DNA from: Shewanella abyssi
GTDB taxonomy: Bacteria > Pseudomonadota > Gammaproteobacteria > Enterobacterales > Shewanellaceae
NCBI RefSeq assembly: GCF_023284025.1
Contig: NZ_JAKIKR010000014.1
Span: 1-64,000, forward strand
DNA: 64,000 bases
Direction: 5' to 3'
Shown here: positions 45,784 through 55,085 of the stretch, in pieces
Layout: the number at the start of each line of letters is the position of its first letter
How positions within the stretch are numbered: position 1 is the stretch's first letter
Made by a program: the position numbers and the translations under genes
The notes under the pieces: model-generated
Database searches by the model: none
Seen by the model: only the letters and a program-made list of their open reading frames with translations
Told to the model about the DNA's origin: nothing

Positions 45784-47640
45784 CTTGTTGTATTTACCTT
45801 GGATACCGATTATGAGATCAATGACGACCATAAAATCTTCACTGAAATTACCTATGTTGACTATCAGTCTAACGGTGAGAGTACGCCAGTATTCCATACA
45901 GGTAACTATATAGAAGCAGATAATGCTTTCCTTCCAGAAGCTACTCGTCAGCTGATGACTGACACAGACATGGAATATTTTAACCTATACCGTATCGATA
46001 AATAGTTTGGTAACCGTACCTATAACCAAGACCGCGAAACAATGCGCTTCTTAGTCGGTATTGAAGGTATCATCAGTGATGATTGGGATTACTCAATTCA
46101 TGCTCAACGTGGTCAGCTAGAGGAAACCACGGTTTGGGGCGGTGAGATCTGGGGTGACCGTTATGACCAAGCTAAAGATGCAGTCTTTGCAGCTGACGGC
46201 AGTATCGTTTGTCGCGATGCCGATGCACGCGCAGCGGGTTGTGTTCCATTAAATCTTTTAGGTGAAAACCAAGCAAGTCAAGCGGCACTCGATTGGGTTA
46301 GCACTAGCGCGGGTCAAACGGCTAAAACAACTCAAACAAGTGCTGGTTTAGTGGTAACTGGTGCGTTATTTGATCTACCTGCCGGCTATGTTAGTGCTGC
46401 ATTCAGTGCTGATTACCGTAAAGAAGAGTCAGAAACTAAGCCAGATCAAGCACTAGTCGACGGTACTATTTTTGGTAACACTGCAGTACCTATGACTGGT
46501 GAGTATGATGTCACCGAGTTTGCAGCCGAATTTAGCATTCCACTGTTGTCAGATATGTTCCTTGCACATGATTTAGGCATTGACCTCGCTTATCGCTGGA
46601 TGGATTACAGCACAGCGGGTTCTGATGATGCTTGGAAAATAGGCCTAAACTGGGCTCCAATTGAAGACCTTCGTATTCGAGCGACGCGTTCTAAGTCGGT
46701 TCGTGCGCCTAACATTGGTGAGTTATTCGATCCAGGTGGGCAAACATTTGAAAGCTTCACTGACGTGTGTGATCTGATCAACGTTGAGCTAGGTCCAAAT
46801 GACAACCGTAAAGCAAACTGTCAAGCAGCAGGTCTACCACAAGGTTGGAATCCAACAGAGTCTTGGTACCAGAGTAATCACCCAGGTACGAATGCGGGTA
46901 ACCCAGATCTAAAGGCTGAAACATCAAACGATTACACTGTAGGTATGGTTTATACGCCAAACTATCTTGAAGGTTTCTCAATCACAGTCGATTACTGGTC
47001 ATTTGCAATTGAAGATGCAATTAGCAGCATCGGCGTTGGTACTGCAGTTCGTTACTGCTATGACTCAGCTTCACTAGATAACCTCTATTGTGACCTATTT
47101 ACTCGTGATGCTGGTACTGGTGATATTGTTGATTTCGTACAGAAGCCTGTTAACTCAGCTTCATTCGACGTTAAAGGTGTCGATATTGAATCTCAGTACG
47201 ATATCCCAACGGACAGCTTTGGTGACTTTAGAGTCCACGTTATCGCAACGTATCTAGAACAGTGGGAACATAACCCGACAGGTTTTGCTGAAGACTTACA
47301 GGTTGATGTTGGTGAATATACCGACCCTCGCTGGAAAGCGATGTTTAGCTTTGGTTGGAACCTAGATGCACTTAATCTAGAAGCAAGAGCTAACTACCGT
47401 CATGCAGCAGTTGCTAGTAATGATTGGCAGCCAGAGAACAACAACTATAACGATATTCCATCGTCAACAGTTTGGGACTTCACTGGTTCGTATGATTTCA
47501 CTGATACACTTTCTATGCGCTTCGGTGTGAAGAATGCGTTCGATTTAGCACCACCACGTAACCCATATGTTTATGATGGTGCTGGTTACTATGACACCAC
47601 CGGTCGTGCGTTCTTCCTAGGTGCTAACTACAAGATCTAG
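45784..47640 (+). pseudogene. TonB-dependent receptor, 5'-truncated and interrupted by a stop
   Basis: The C-terminal two thirds of a large outer membrane receptor of the Oar-like/1000-aa class (VRAPNIGELFDPGGQTFESF, NPDLKAETSNDYTVGMVY, and C-terminal TGRAFFLGANYKI). One frame is open from 45784 but interrupted by TAG at 46003-46005 (IDK-stop-FGNRTYNQDRETMRF), after which it continues in the same frame to 47640. The N-terminal signal, TonB box, plug and first strands are missing; upstream of 45784 no homologous code was seen. It ends before a terminator. Even codon use suggests recent loss. Expression is unlikely. Confidence 0.88.
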
Positions 47641-47686
47641 TATTAACTAAATTTGCCATGTCGTCATCGACATAGGTAAGTCCTTA

Positions 47687-47718
47687 AAAGCCAGTAGTGA
47701 ATAGCTACTGGCTTTTTT
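47687..47718 (+). terminator. Rho-independent terminator
   Basis: AAAAGCCAGTAG, loop TGAATAG, CTACTGGCTTTTTT, past the end of the receptor remnant. Confidence 0.9.
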
Positions 47719-47761
47719 ACAGGCCAATCGCTTTCACAATGTACTTCTTGCTAGTTTGACC

Positions 47762-47845
47762 CGCGTTCATCAGTCAGATTCGATTAACGAACTCAATATT
47801 TCCATTGTAGGCGGCGGTGCCACAGGTGTGGAGTCGGCGAAACGG
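47762..47845 (+). pseudogene. Probable fragment of type II NADH dehydrogenase (ndh)
   Basis: A short frame reads RVHQSDSINELNISIVGGGA then TGVESAKR and stops. The ISIVGGGATGVE part matches the second dinucleotide-binding motif of Ndh-type NADH dehydrogenases; nothing else of the gene is seen around it. Only 28 codons remain, so this is a scrap or chance likeness. Confidence 0.45.
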
Positions 47846-48081
47846 TAAGCCCTTCGAGGAAGGTTGTAGCGAGTATTTGACGATCGATAACGGTGATTTT
47901 GGGTGTGGCTAAATTTTGGTTTATCACTCTATAGCGAGTTAGAAAAGTGTCTCAGGCTGCTGTTTGGTAAATGTTTTTCATATTAGATTAGCGGTGAACA
48001 TGAGGTAAGCGTTAGGAGGGAAATACAGCGAGGACAGAGAAGCCAGTGAAGAAGCGAGACTTCCTCACTGGCGGGCAATGA
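47846..48081. other. Non-coding, possibly decayed sequence
   Basis: No gene. A hairpin GCCAGTGAAGAA (48042-48053) with TTCCTCACTGGC (48061-48072) has one mismatch and lies just past the VHL-like gene on the minus strand; with no U-run it is only a possible terminator. Confidence 0.5.
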
Positions 48082-48723
48082 TTATTTTGAAATCAGGATA
48101 GTGTCATTATTGTAGCCAGTAGTGTGCACCGACAAGCACTGATCATTGCTGTCAGTCACGATCCAGTTATTGCCTGGGTAGCCAGTGAACGATGCCGATC
48201 CGTTTTCTTTGATTGTTTTATAGTGAATGCGCTCACCGTCTTCATAGCGAAGCCAAGAAACATTGATGTCAGCGGTGGTGGCATTAGTAAAGTCCAGCGT
48301 ATACCACTCATCGTATGTCTCTACGGTGGAAGGTGCCTCTGTTACGCAGTTATTTACTTGCTGACCGACAGAGACGGTGATTTCGTCATAGTAAGATCGT
48401 AAATGCGGCATGGTGGAGTAGGCACGAATAGTATGCTCTCCTGCTGAGAGTGAAGCCGTAATCGTACTGCTTCTGCCGATATAGCCATCGAGATCAGAAG
48501 TCCACTCGAAGAAGTTAGTAATATCCTCCCCTTGCCTAATGGCGGATACAGCAAGAGTCACTTGCTCGTTATGTTGATCTTCAATAGTGACATTTACGCA
48601 TGTTGCCGGAAGTGTAGGGCCATTTCCTGTTGCGCCTTCCGTGAAACAGGTTTGGGCTGATGCTGGTAAAGAGATCAGCAATCCCGATGCAAGAACAAAC
48701 GATCCAACTAGCGATTTTGACAT
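48082..48723 (-). CDS. Exported protein with a VHL-beta-like C-terminal domain
   Basis: A 213-aa secreted or periplasmic protein: signal peptide ending SAQ near residue 24, a middle part with an Ig-like strand (LSAGEHTIRAYST), then from about residue 140 a stretch that resembles the von Hippel-Lindau beta domain: LDFTNATTADINVSWLRYEDG, then HYKTIKENGSASFTGYPGNNWIV, then TDSNDQCLSVH. Three or four cysteines may form disulfides. It stands alone in the decayed region. I place the domain by pattern only; function unknown. Confidence 0.62.
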   Translation of the reverse strand: MSKSLVGSFVLASGLLISLPASAQTCFTEGATGNGPTLPATCVNVTIEDQHNEQVTLAVSAIRQGEDITNFFEWTSDLDGYIGRSSTITASLSAGEHTIRAYSTMPHLRSYYDEITVSVGQQVNNCVTEAPSTVETYDEWYTLDFTNATTADINVSWLRYEDGERIHYKTIKENGSASFTGYPGNNWIVTDSNDQCLSVHTTGYNNDTILISK

Positions 48724-49548
48724 GATTAATAGCGCCTTAATTATAAGTGTTAAGTTAAGTTGTTATATCCGTACCTAGCCTTGTACCGCTAGTTACGAGT
48801 CGTCAGGTTAAACTTAATCGATTGATAAACAAGACTAATTACCCCTACTAAAATTCACCTATCGGCTTAGTATTTATAGTGTGTGATTTTTTAATGCATC
48901 ATCAACATGTCACACATAAACATTATGGCAATGGGGGTTTATTCAGTAATAAGACTGAGTTTAGGCTAGGCTGAATGCGCCTCTAGGGTGCATAAAGGAC
49001 GATTGTGGATTGTTAGGTGGCTCGCAGAACGGCGTACTTTAATTGAAAGTCATATAAAGTTCATCTAACCAACCGGTTTATCCGCGTCCTACTTGAAGAT
49101 GCTGGTTTCGAACTTGCGGTAAATCCATGGTCGATTTTCATAGACTGAGCACATTAATGTCTCTCTAATTGAGCCATATTTTAAAACTTGATGGTTCTAG
49201 GATGATGAACTCGCCGAGTCATTGAGTATGAAATAAGCACATGTTAATAATCCTCTTGATTGTTACTTCCTGCGCTTGATTGTTACTTCCTGCGCTTGAT
49301 TGTTACTTCCTGCGCTTGGTTAGGATTGCTGCTCACCAGTTTATTTAAGCAGGGGGAGCCAGTCGCTACTTATTTTTATCTATTCCCAAAGAGGTATTTA
49401 CATCGAACGCTTGTAGTTGTTCGGTTGCGCGGATGTTGGCGCATTGTTGTTATTGGTTTTATTTATAACGAAATGTAACAAAAGGTTTGGTTTTATGTGT
49501 CATTGCTGCTAGGTATAAAAGGGCACCCAACTCAAGAAAGGATAATCT
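48724..49548. other. 825-bp intergenic region upstream of the TonB gene
   Basis: No convincing gene: a 72-codon frame at 49260-49478 overlaps the tandem repeat and lacks a ribosome site. An inverted repeat TGTGTGA (48880-48886) and TCACACA (48910-48916) lies upstream of the VHL-like gene, with a 23-base spacer. The triple 20-bp repeat is listed separately. The promoter of the TonB gene must lie in the last 100 bp. Confidence 0.55.
49256..49315. repeat. Three perfect tandem copies of a 20-bp unit
   Basis: TTGATTGTTACTTCCTGCGC occurs at 49256-49275, 49276-49295 and 49296-49315 with no mismatch, followed by a partial fourth (TTGG). It lies 234 bp before the TonB gene. Identical copies suggest recent slippage. 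Confidence 0.95.
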
Positions 49549-50160
49549 ATGAGTCAAAATAGCCTGTTTAGTCGCACGAGTATCATGCTAATTGGAGCCC
49601 TAGTCACACTGGGTTTATTTATCTTTATGTCGCAATTGGTTAAATCAGATCTAGTCTATGTCGGCAAGGCAACCGAAGCCCCAATCTTACATATTACCAG
49701 TGAGATCCCCGATCCCATTCCCCCCAAAAAAATCGAACGAATCAAGCCTGATCCTATCGTCGTTAAGCCGCCACGGATTGAGATCCCAAGTCATGGAGAG
49801 GGAGGTATTACACCACTCACTGACATTGCGCCTCCGGTGATGCCAAGAGTGAGCAAGGGTTATAACCAAGGAGCGACAAATCAAGATGCGATGCCCGTGG
49901 TGCAAGTTGCCCCGCAGTATCCAATCAGCGCAGCCAGAAACGGTAAAGAGGGTTATGTTGTATTGCAGTTTGATATCAGCACGCTTGGTAGTGTCACCAA
50001 TGTTAGTGTGATTGACTCCAAGCCTAAACGGATATTTAACAAGTCTGCAGTACGGGCAATTAAGGGCTGGAAATACAAGCCAAAAGTGGTTGAAGGTAAC
50101 CCGGTAATTCAACCTAAGCAGCAAATTAGACTGGATTTTACTTTGGAGAAGGCGCTGTAA
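49549..50160 (+). CDS. TonB-family energy transducer
   Basis: A 203-aa protein with an N-terminal membrane anchor (residues 12-30), a proline-rich periplasmic linker (IPDPIPPKKIERIKPDPIVVKPP), and a C-terminal TonB domain (PQYPISAARNGKEGYVVLQFDIS..., AVRAIKGWKYKPKVVEGNP). It has AAAGGA before its ATG and stands alone without exbB/exbD. It may serve receptors elsewhere, since the adjacent receptor is broken. Confidence 0.9.
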   Translation: MSQNSLFSRTSIMLIGALVTLGLFIFMSQLVKSDLVYVGKATEAPILHITSEIPDPIPPKKIERIKPDPIVVKPPRIEIPSHGEGGITPLTDIAPPVMPRVSKGYNQGATNQDAMPVVQVAPQYPISAARNGKEGYVVLQFDISTLGSVTNVSVIDSKPKRIFNKSAVRAIKGWKYKPKVVEGNPVIQPKQQIRLDFTLEKAL

Positions 50161-50177
50161 TCAGTGCGAAGGTGAAA

Positions 50178-50207
50178 ACAACGACATTGGCCAATGCTAA
50201 TGTCGTT
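50178..50207 (+). terminator. Possible terminator hairpin
   Basis: AACGACATT (50180-50188), loop, AATGTCGTT (50199-50207), then ATC. The stem is perfect but there is no T-run. It lies between two converging genes. Confidence 0.5.
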
Positions 50208-50251
50208 ATCATTGTAAACCCATTGACGCTAAAGAGCAGCCTCAGATAAGT

Positions 50252-51559
50252 TTAACGATCTAAATAAAAAGAGAATTGCATGAAGTGACTTTCATCGCTG
50301 AGCGGACTTAAGTAACTATTTTCCATTTCTCCCCTTGCGGCTGTTAATTTACGCCACTCACTAAGTGATTTTTTCGAACCATAACTCTGAACATCAATAT
50401 GTACTTTTTCAGCTTGTAACGAAGCCAGTTCGGCCTCTAGATCTGTAGATAATCTAAAGTCGGGCATCTCGCCAGAAACTCCACCTTTAATCACCCAGTA
50501 GCTACGACCAGTATCGGTTTGACCCGTAACTGAAATTTGAGTGAAAGCAATGTTACTATCCGCGTTTGAGAAATCATACTGATAAGGGGGCTGATTATCG
50601 GAAATTGAAGCGAACAAACTGTATATCGCGTCAGTTAAGTCAGTCGTCACCTCCCTAAGTTGTAAGTGGCGAATGGTGTCACCTTCAGAATTAACCTTAA
50701 CCGTTGCAGTTGCATATGTATAAGCTTCAATATTGCCTACCTGAGCGGTACTGTAGTCATGATAGCGAGCATAATTGTCAGAGGTCAGTGCAGGGTAGAT
50801 AAAAATAGGTTGATTTACGCCGAGATTATCATTGTAATTACTCCAACCTGTTCTGGAATAAGCACGAGCACTGTGATTGGAAAAATCAACATTGACCTCA
50901 ACTCCGGTCGCGGTGAAGTCATCTAGGGTTGGCTCAATATTACTCACCTCGGTTAAATCGAACGCACCGGCCATACTTGTAGCGCCGTCGGCAGCGATAA
51001 GCTGAATAGACATATCACCATAGCTTTCACACCACTCTAACTGGGGGGATGATAAATCTGGGGCAAGCTGAAAGTTATTATTCTCTAGGTAAAGCGTGCT
51101 ATCTGGTGCATCTTCGATGAGCGTTTGCAGCGAAAAGTCAACCTGTTTACAGTTGCAGTTCGTCTCATCGGTATAGGCAAAGAAGAGCGTCGCGCCTAAA
51201 TCACCAGGCTCAACATCGAGTTCGGTATTAATATAAAGGGTTCTATTACCTTGATAATCATAATCATTACCTGCCACTGTTACGTGCTTAGCGTCTGCTG
51301 GCCAGTCTACCTGCAGTTGACCTTGAGTATCGGTCGCATATTCTTTGATTACATCGCCGGATTGGTTATGGATGAGCACTTTAATATTGGCTATCGGCGA
51401 TTTCTGTCCGCAACCATCGCGCTTAATGGTATTGAGTGAGAGTTGCCTTTCTGGAGCTTGAGTATTGTTAGTGCTGTTAGTGCTGTTATCGCTACCACCG
51501 CCACAGGCTGTCAAAAGTCCTGCAATAGCAAGACTCAATGTTCCTTTAACTAAATTCAT
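50252..51559 (-). CDS. Unrecognised lipoprotein
   Basis: A 435-aa lipoprotein with lipobox LLTAC at residue 19 and a Ser/Asn-rich linker (GGGSDNSTNSTNNTQ). The mature part resembles none I can name; it is beta-rich and contains cysteines spaced as CNCKQ. It stands alone, converging on tonB. The role is unknown. Confidence 0.75.
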   Translation of the reverse strand: MNLVKGTLSLAIAGLLTACGGGSDNSTNSTNNTQAPERQLSLNTIKRDGCGQKSPIANIKVLIHNQSGDVIKEYATDTQGQLQVDWPADAKHVTVAGNDYDYQGNRTLYINTELDVEPGDLGATLFFAYTDETNCNCKQVDFSLQTLIEDAPDSTLYLENNNFQLAPDLSSPQLEWCESYGDMSIQLIAADGATSMAGAFDLTEVSNIEPTLDDFTATGVEVNVDFSNHSARAYSRTGWSNYNDNLGVNQPIFIYPALTSDNYARYHDYSTAQVGNIEAYTYATATVKVNSEGDTIRHLQLREVTTDLTDAIYSLFASISDNQPPYQYDFSNADSNIAFTQISVTGQTDTGRSYWVIKGGVSGEMPDFRLSTDLEAELASLQAEKVHIDVQSYGSKKSLSEWRKLTAARGEMENSYLSPLSDESHFMQFSFYLDR

Positions 51560-52195
51560 TTTCTTCCCTAATTATAAGTGCTGTATAACGACGTAAATAC
51601 CGCGCAAATTAAATTTTGATTATTGATTGTTTTTCGAGCGGATTGTAACATCCAAACTGGCGAGGAATATACAGTGGAGAAGTAAGTTGAATTAAATTCA
51701 TCCGTGGTTTTTAACTACTTATATTACTCACTTTAAATTAGGATGTCATGAATTACCTTGGCCTGCATTCTATCTGAAGATGCAGGATTCAGTGGGAGTT
51801 TAATGGGCTTTAATCAACGTCAGTTATTGCTCCTGCATAACTGACATTCACACCATCCCTGGTGCTTGCATTGATTACCACTAATGGTCATTCCCTTTGT
51901 ACAATCAATAACACAGAGTAAAGCCCATTAAAACCCATCAACGCCTCTGAAACGAGCATCTTTAAGTAGGATGGGTATGTCTCTCATTCTATCGTATGCA
52001 TAAAAAAGCAATCCATGGCACTTTTAAAACCTGGCACTGTGGCTAGCTGAAAAACTGATGCGAGTAGTACGGCCAAGAATGAAGCTGCACTAATACTTAC
52101 ACCACAAAGACGGCCAAGTTTACCGTTATGGCGATGACTGGGGTAAAGTAGGCGTTATAGGAATTTGTTATGTTTCGCAACCAGATGGATATTTG
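51560..52195. other. Intergenic region holding repeat copy B
   Basis: About 640 bp without a gene. It contains the 86-bp repeat copy B with a second inverted arm; the rest is unassigned. Confidence 0.55.
51783..51868 (+). repeat. 86-bp dispersed repeat, copy B
   Basis: Matches the reverse complement of 21145-21230 at about 76 of 86 positions by eye. Copy B continues for a further 75 bp and ends in an arm (TAAAGCCCATTAAAAC, 51919-51934) that is the inverted form of its own GTTTAATGGGCTTTA (51798-51812), so the whole may be a foldback element of about 160 bp. Confidence 0.85.
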
Positions 52196-53677
52196 ATGAG
52201 TAGCACTAAGATTGATTTAGGCGTAAGTTTTGACAACAGCTACGCAAATGAACTGCAAGGGTTTTATGTCTCCTGTGAGGGTGATAAAGCGCCCACGCCG
52301 GTATTGGTAAAGTTCAATCAGGCACTCGCTGAACAGTTAGGCATCAGTAATAGCAGTGCAGAGCAGCTTGCCGCCGTTTTTTCAGGCAGCGAAGCGCCTC
52401 AAGGTTCAGCGCCATTAGCCCAAGTCTATGCTGGTCATCAGTTCGGTGGATTCAGTCCGCAGTTGGGGGATGGCCGAGCCTTGCTGTTAGGTGAGGTGGT
52501 GGATAAGTCTGGTCAGCGGCAAGATATTCAGCTTAAAGGCTCTGGCCGTACGCAGTTTTCTCGCGGTGGTGATGGTAAAGCGGTACTGGGCGCCATTTTA
52601 CGGGAATATATACTGTGTGAAGCGATGCATGCGCTGGGGATTGCGACCACTCGTGCACTGGCTGTGGTGACGACGGGTGAACCCATCTATAGAACGCGAT
52701 ACTTGCCAGGGGCCGTGTTAACTCGAGTGGCAGCCAGTCATCTGCGCGTAGGCACTTTTCAATATTTCGCCGCTCAAGGTGAAGAGGCTAAGCTCAAACA
52801 GCTGGCCGATTATGCCATTGCGCGGCATTACCCTGAGCTAAAGCAAAGCGAACAACCCTACTTAGACCTCATTTGTGCCGTGCGAGATAAGCAAGCCGAG
52901 CTGGTGGCCAAATGGATGTTAGTCGGCTTTGTGCATGGAGTGATGAACACCGATAACATGACCATCAGTGGCGAGAGCATAGATTACGGCCCCTGCGCGT
53001 TTATGGATAACTATGATGCTAACGCGCTGTTTAGCTCTATCGACCAAGATGGTCGCTATGCCTATAGCAACCAGCCCGCGATGGCGCAATGGGATCTGGC
53101 TCGATTTGCTGAAACATTGCTGCCATTTATCAGTGAAGATTCAGACGATGGGATCGCGCAAGCAACAGAGGCGATAAAGGCGTTTTGGGATATCTTTAAG
53201 TCCCATTGGCTTAGGGGAATGCGCGCCAAATTGGGCATGACTTTGGAATTTGAAGGCGACTATGCACTTTGTGAGCAGTTGCTGGAATCGATGCAAGGGC
53301 AAGCTGTGGATTACACTCAGCTATTTCGTCAATTAGCAGCTGATTTGGTCGCTGACAGTAGCGTTGCTGAGACGTTGTTTACTGACTCTAAATTATTCAT
53401 GCAATGGCAAGCGCAATGGCAAGCAAGATTGGAAAAGGAGCCGCTATCCACTGCAGAACGCGCAAGTTTGATGGATGCAGTTAATCCTGTTTATATTCCT
53501 CGGAATCATCTGGTTGAGGCCGCTATCGAGGCCGCAGAGGAGCGCAGTGATTACCAACCATTTGAGGCGTTAGTTGCGGTACTTGCTAGCCCTTATACAC
53601 TACAAACCGCTAAAGATGAGTATAGTCATCCAGCGCCCGCAAGTTTCGGTAAGTTCACCACTTACTGTGGCACTTAG
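52196..53677 (+). CDS. selO: SelO/YdiU-family protein adenylyltransferase
   Basis: A pseudokinase-fold enzyme that transfers AMP from ATP to protein Ser, Thr or Tyr residues; in E. coli this modifies redox-related proteins during oxidative stress. Motifs: VYAGHQFGGFSPQLGDGRA, QLKGSGRTQFSRGGDGKAVLG, HGVMNTDNM and DYGPCAFMDNYD. It ends in TTYCGT with the conserved C-terminal cysteine (U in some animal homologues). ATG 52196 is preferred over TTG 52193. At 493 aa it is full length. No companion gene is linked. Confidence 0.93.
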   Translation: MSSTKIDLGVSFDNSYANELQGFYVSCEGDKAPTPVLVKFNQALAEQLGISNSSAEQLAAVFSGSEAPQGSAPLAQVYAGHQFGGFSPQLGDGRALLLGEVVDKSGQRQDIQLKGSGRTQFSRGGDGKAVLGAILREYILCEAMHALGIATTRALAVVTTGEPIYRTRYLPGAVLTRVAASHLRVGTFQYFAAQGEEAKLKQLADYAIARHYPELKQSEQPYLDLICAVRDKQAELVAKWMLVGFVHGVMNTDNMTISGESIDYGPCAFMDNYDANALFSSIDQDGRYAYSNQPAMAQWDLARFAETLLPFISEDSDDGIAQATEAIKAFWDIFKSHWLRGMRAKLGMTLEFEGDYALCEQLLESMQGQAVDYTQLFRQLAADLVADSSVAETLFTDSKLFMQWQAQWQARLEKEPLSTAERASLMDAVNPVYIPRNHLVEAAIEAAEERSDYQPFEALVAVLASPYTLQTAKDEYSHPAPASFGKFTTYCGT

Positions 53678-53690
53678 GCTAAAATTGACA

Positions 53691-53724
53691 CAAAAAAACA
53701 CGCAATGAATGGTCATTGCGTGTT
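53691..53724 (-). terminator. Rho-independent terminator
   Basis: AACACGCAATGA (53697-53708), loop ATGG, TCATTGCGTGTT (53713-53724): a perfect 12-bp stem. The A-run at 53692-53698 gives a U-run for the minus-strand lipoprotein gene. It could also act on selO. Confidence 0.88.
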
Positions 53725-53761
53725 AGTCGAGTCTTGCCTATCTATTATTTGGGTGAAGGCA

Positions 53762-54256
53762 TTAATCGAAGAACGCTAATTCAAGGTGTGCTTTTTCACC
53801 TTTAACTTCTACCGCAACGCGATAGTTGTCAACTGCATCTTTCCAGTCTACTGAGCCTAGCTCAAGATTGTAGATCCCAGACTCAGATTCAGTGACTGTC
53901 AAGGCGCACTCTGCATCTTCAATACAATTTGCATGGTTGGCTTGATGCCAAGCAAGTTTGTATTTAACTGAAGTATCGCCTGCCTTTGGGTAACCCATGA
54001 TGATTAAGTTAAAGCCGCTGGCATCAGTCACCAACTTGTCGCCATCACCGGTAAGGGTTAACGCTACGCTACCTTTTTCAGCGTCTATTGTTTGTAAACT
54101 CACGCTCAGAGTTTCAGTTTCATTTATGCCAATCGTGGTGACTGGCGAAACTGGTGGCTCAACAGGCGGTTCGACAGTCTTATCGTCATCGCTTCCGCAG
54201 CCGAACAGTAGCACAGAGCTTAGGCCGATGGCGCAGTATAATTTAGTATGTTTCAT
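53762..54256 (-). CDS. Unrecognised lipoprotein, linked to the cytochrome gene
   Basis: A 164-aa lipoprotein with lipobox LLFGC at residue 19 and a short proline-rich spacer (VEPPVEPPVSP). The mature part has two cysteines (CIEDAEC) in the beta-rich domain. The frame is open from 54298 but ATG 54256 (MKHTKLYC) gives the lipoprotein signal and has GGGAAAT upstream. It lies 17 bp past the cytochrome gene stop and is very likely in the same transcript. Confidence 0.78.
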   Translation of the reverse strand: MKHTKLYCAIGLSSVLLFGCGSDDDKTVEPPVEPPVSPVTTIGINETETLSVSLQTIDAEKGSVALTLTGDGDKLVTDASGFNLIIMGYPKAGDTSVKYKLAWHQANHANCIEDAECALTVTESESGIYNLELGSVDWKDAVDNYRVAVEVKGEKAHLELAFFD

Positions 54257-54272
54257 AGTTATTTCCCTGCGT

Positions 54273-55085
54273 TTAGTGGCCAGTGTGGCAGGTATCACAA
54301 CCCATATTGGTTTTCACACTTGGAGCAAATGTGGACTCTGAAGTGTGGCAGCTTTGACAGCCGGCAACAGTATCTGAGATAGGGTGATCGATTACCGTTT
54401 CGCCATCAAACGCTTTATTTAACATGTCCACTAGCTCATAAACAACAGAAGCGGATAGTTGCTTACAGCGCATGCCTTTTTGGCTGAAGGATTTGCCATT
54501 TTCTCTTGCCCATAGGCTGATAGAGGAGTGACATAAGATAGTGTTTGCTGAAGTAGGAGTACCGACTTGATCTAATGTCTCAGTCATATCAGCGCCAATC
54601 CCTTCAATAAACTCAGCAGTTTGCAGTGGTAACGCTTGGCTTTCGTAATAGCGCATTGTTGGACTAAGAAGTGCGTTGGCTTGTTCACCGTTAATACTCA
54701 GTAAATTAGCTAACATACCGGTCGCGTTAATATTACCGCAAACAGTACCTTCACCAAGCATGCCCGCCCAGCCATATACCGCAAGCCCTGTAGGCAACAG
54801 TGCAAATTTTTCGGCATCTGGAGAATCTGACAGAGCTAAACTTTTGATGATGCTGTCAAACACTTGGAACATACAGCCGTTACCCGTTTCATAGGCGAGT
54901 TTAGCAACCGTCATAGGGTCTAGTTTGGCGTAAGCTAATTTTTCACCTACTGCTAGTCTCCACTCGCCAGTACTACTTGTAACTGCTGCGATAACAGGGT
55001 TTGCCACTAAAGCTGTACCTGCGGCAACTGAGGTAATGCCAATGATACGGTTGATTGCTTGTCTTCTATTTAGTGTTTTCATCAT
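54273..55085 (-). CDS. Split-Soret-like dihaem cytochrome c
   Basis: A 270-aa exported protein. The N-terminus MMKTLNRRQAINRIIG carries twin arginines at 7-8 (Tat-like), then a hydrophobic segment ending VIA-AV. The body has the C-GCxxG-C-C pattern: GNGCMFQVFDSI (C71), GEGTVCGNINATG (C116), ILCHSSISLWARENG (C185) and GMRCKQLS (C207). The C-terminus has two haem sites, CQSCH (243-247) and CDTCH (263-267). The frame is open from 55097; ATG 55085 has GGGA upstream. Split-Soret cytochromes transfer electrons in the periplasm; the partner here is unknown. Confidence 0.82.
   Translation of the reverse strand: MMKTLNRRQAINRIIGITSVAAGTALVANPVIAAVTSSTGEWRLAVGEKLAYAKLDPMTVAKLAYETGNGCMFQVFDSIIKSLALSDSPDAEKFALLPTGLAVYGWAGMLGEGTVCGNINATGMLANLLSINGEQANALLSPTMRYYESQALPLQTAEFIEGIGADMTETLDQVGTPTSANTILCHSSISLWARENGKSFSQKGMRCKQLSASVVYELVDMLNKAFDGETVIDHPISDTVAGCQSCHTSESTFAPSVKTNMGCDTCHTGH

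Noticed and set aside
48880..48916. TGTGTGA ... TCACACA as a CRP site
   Set aside because: The half-sites are 23 bp apart; CRP needs 6 between TGTGA and TCACA.
49256..49315. Could the three 20-bp repeats be a CRISPR remnant?
   Set aside because: The units are directly contiguous with no spacers, and no cas gene is present.
49260..49478. 72-codon frame upstream of tonB
   Set aside because: It starts within the triple 20-bp repeat and has no ribosome site or domain.
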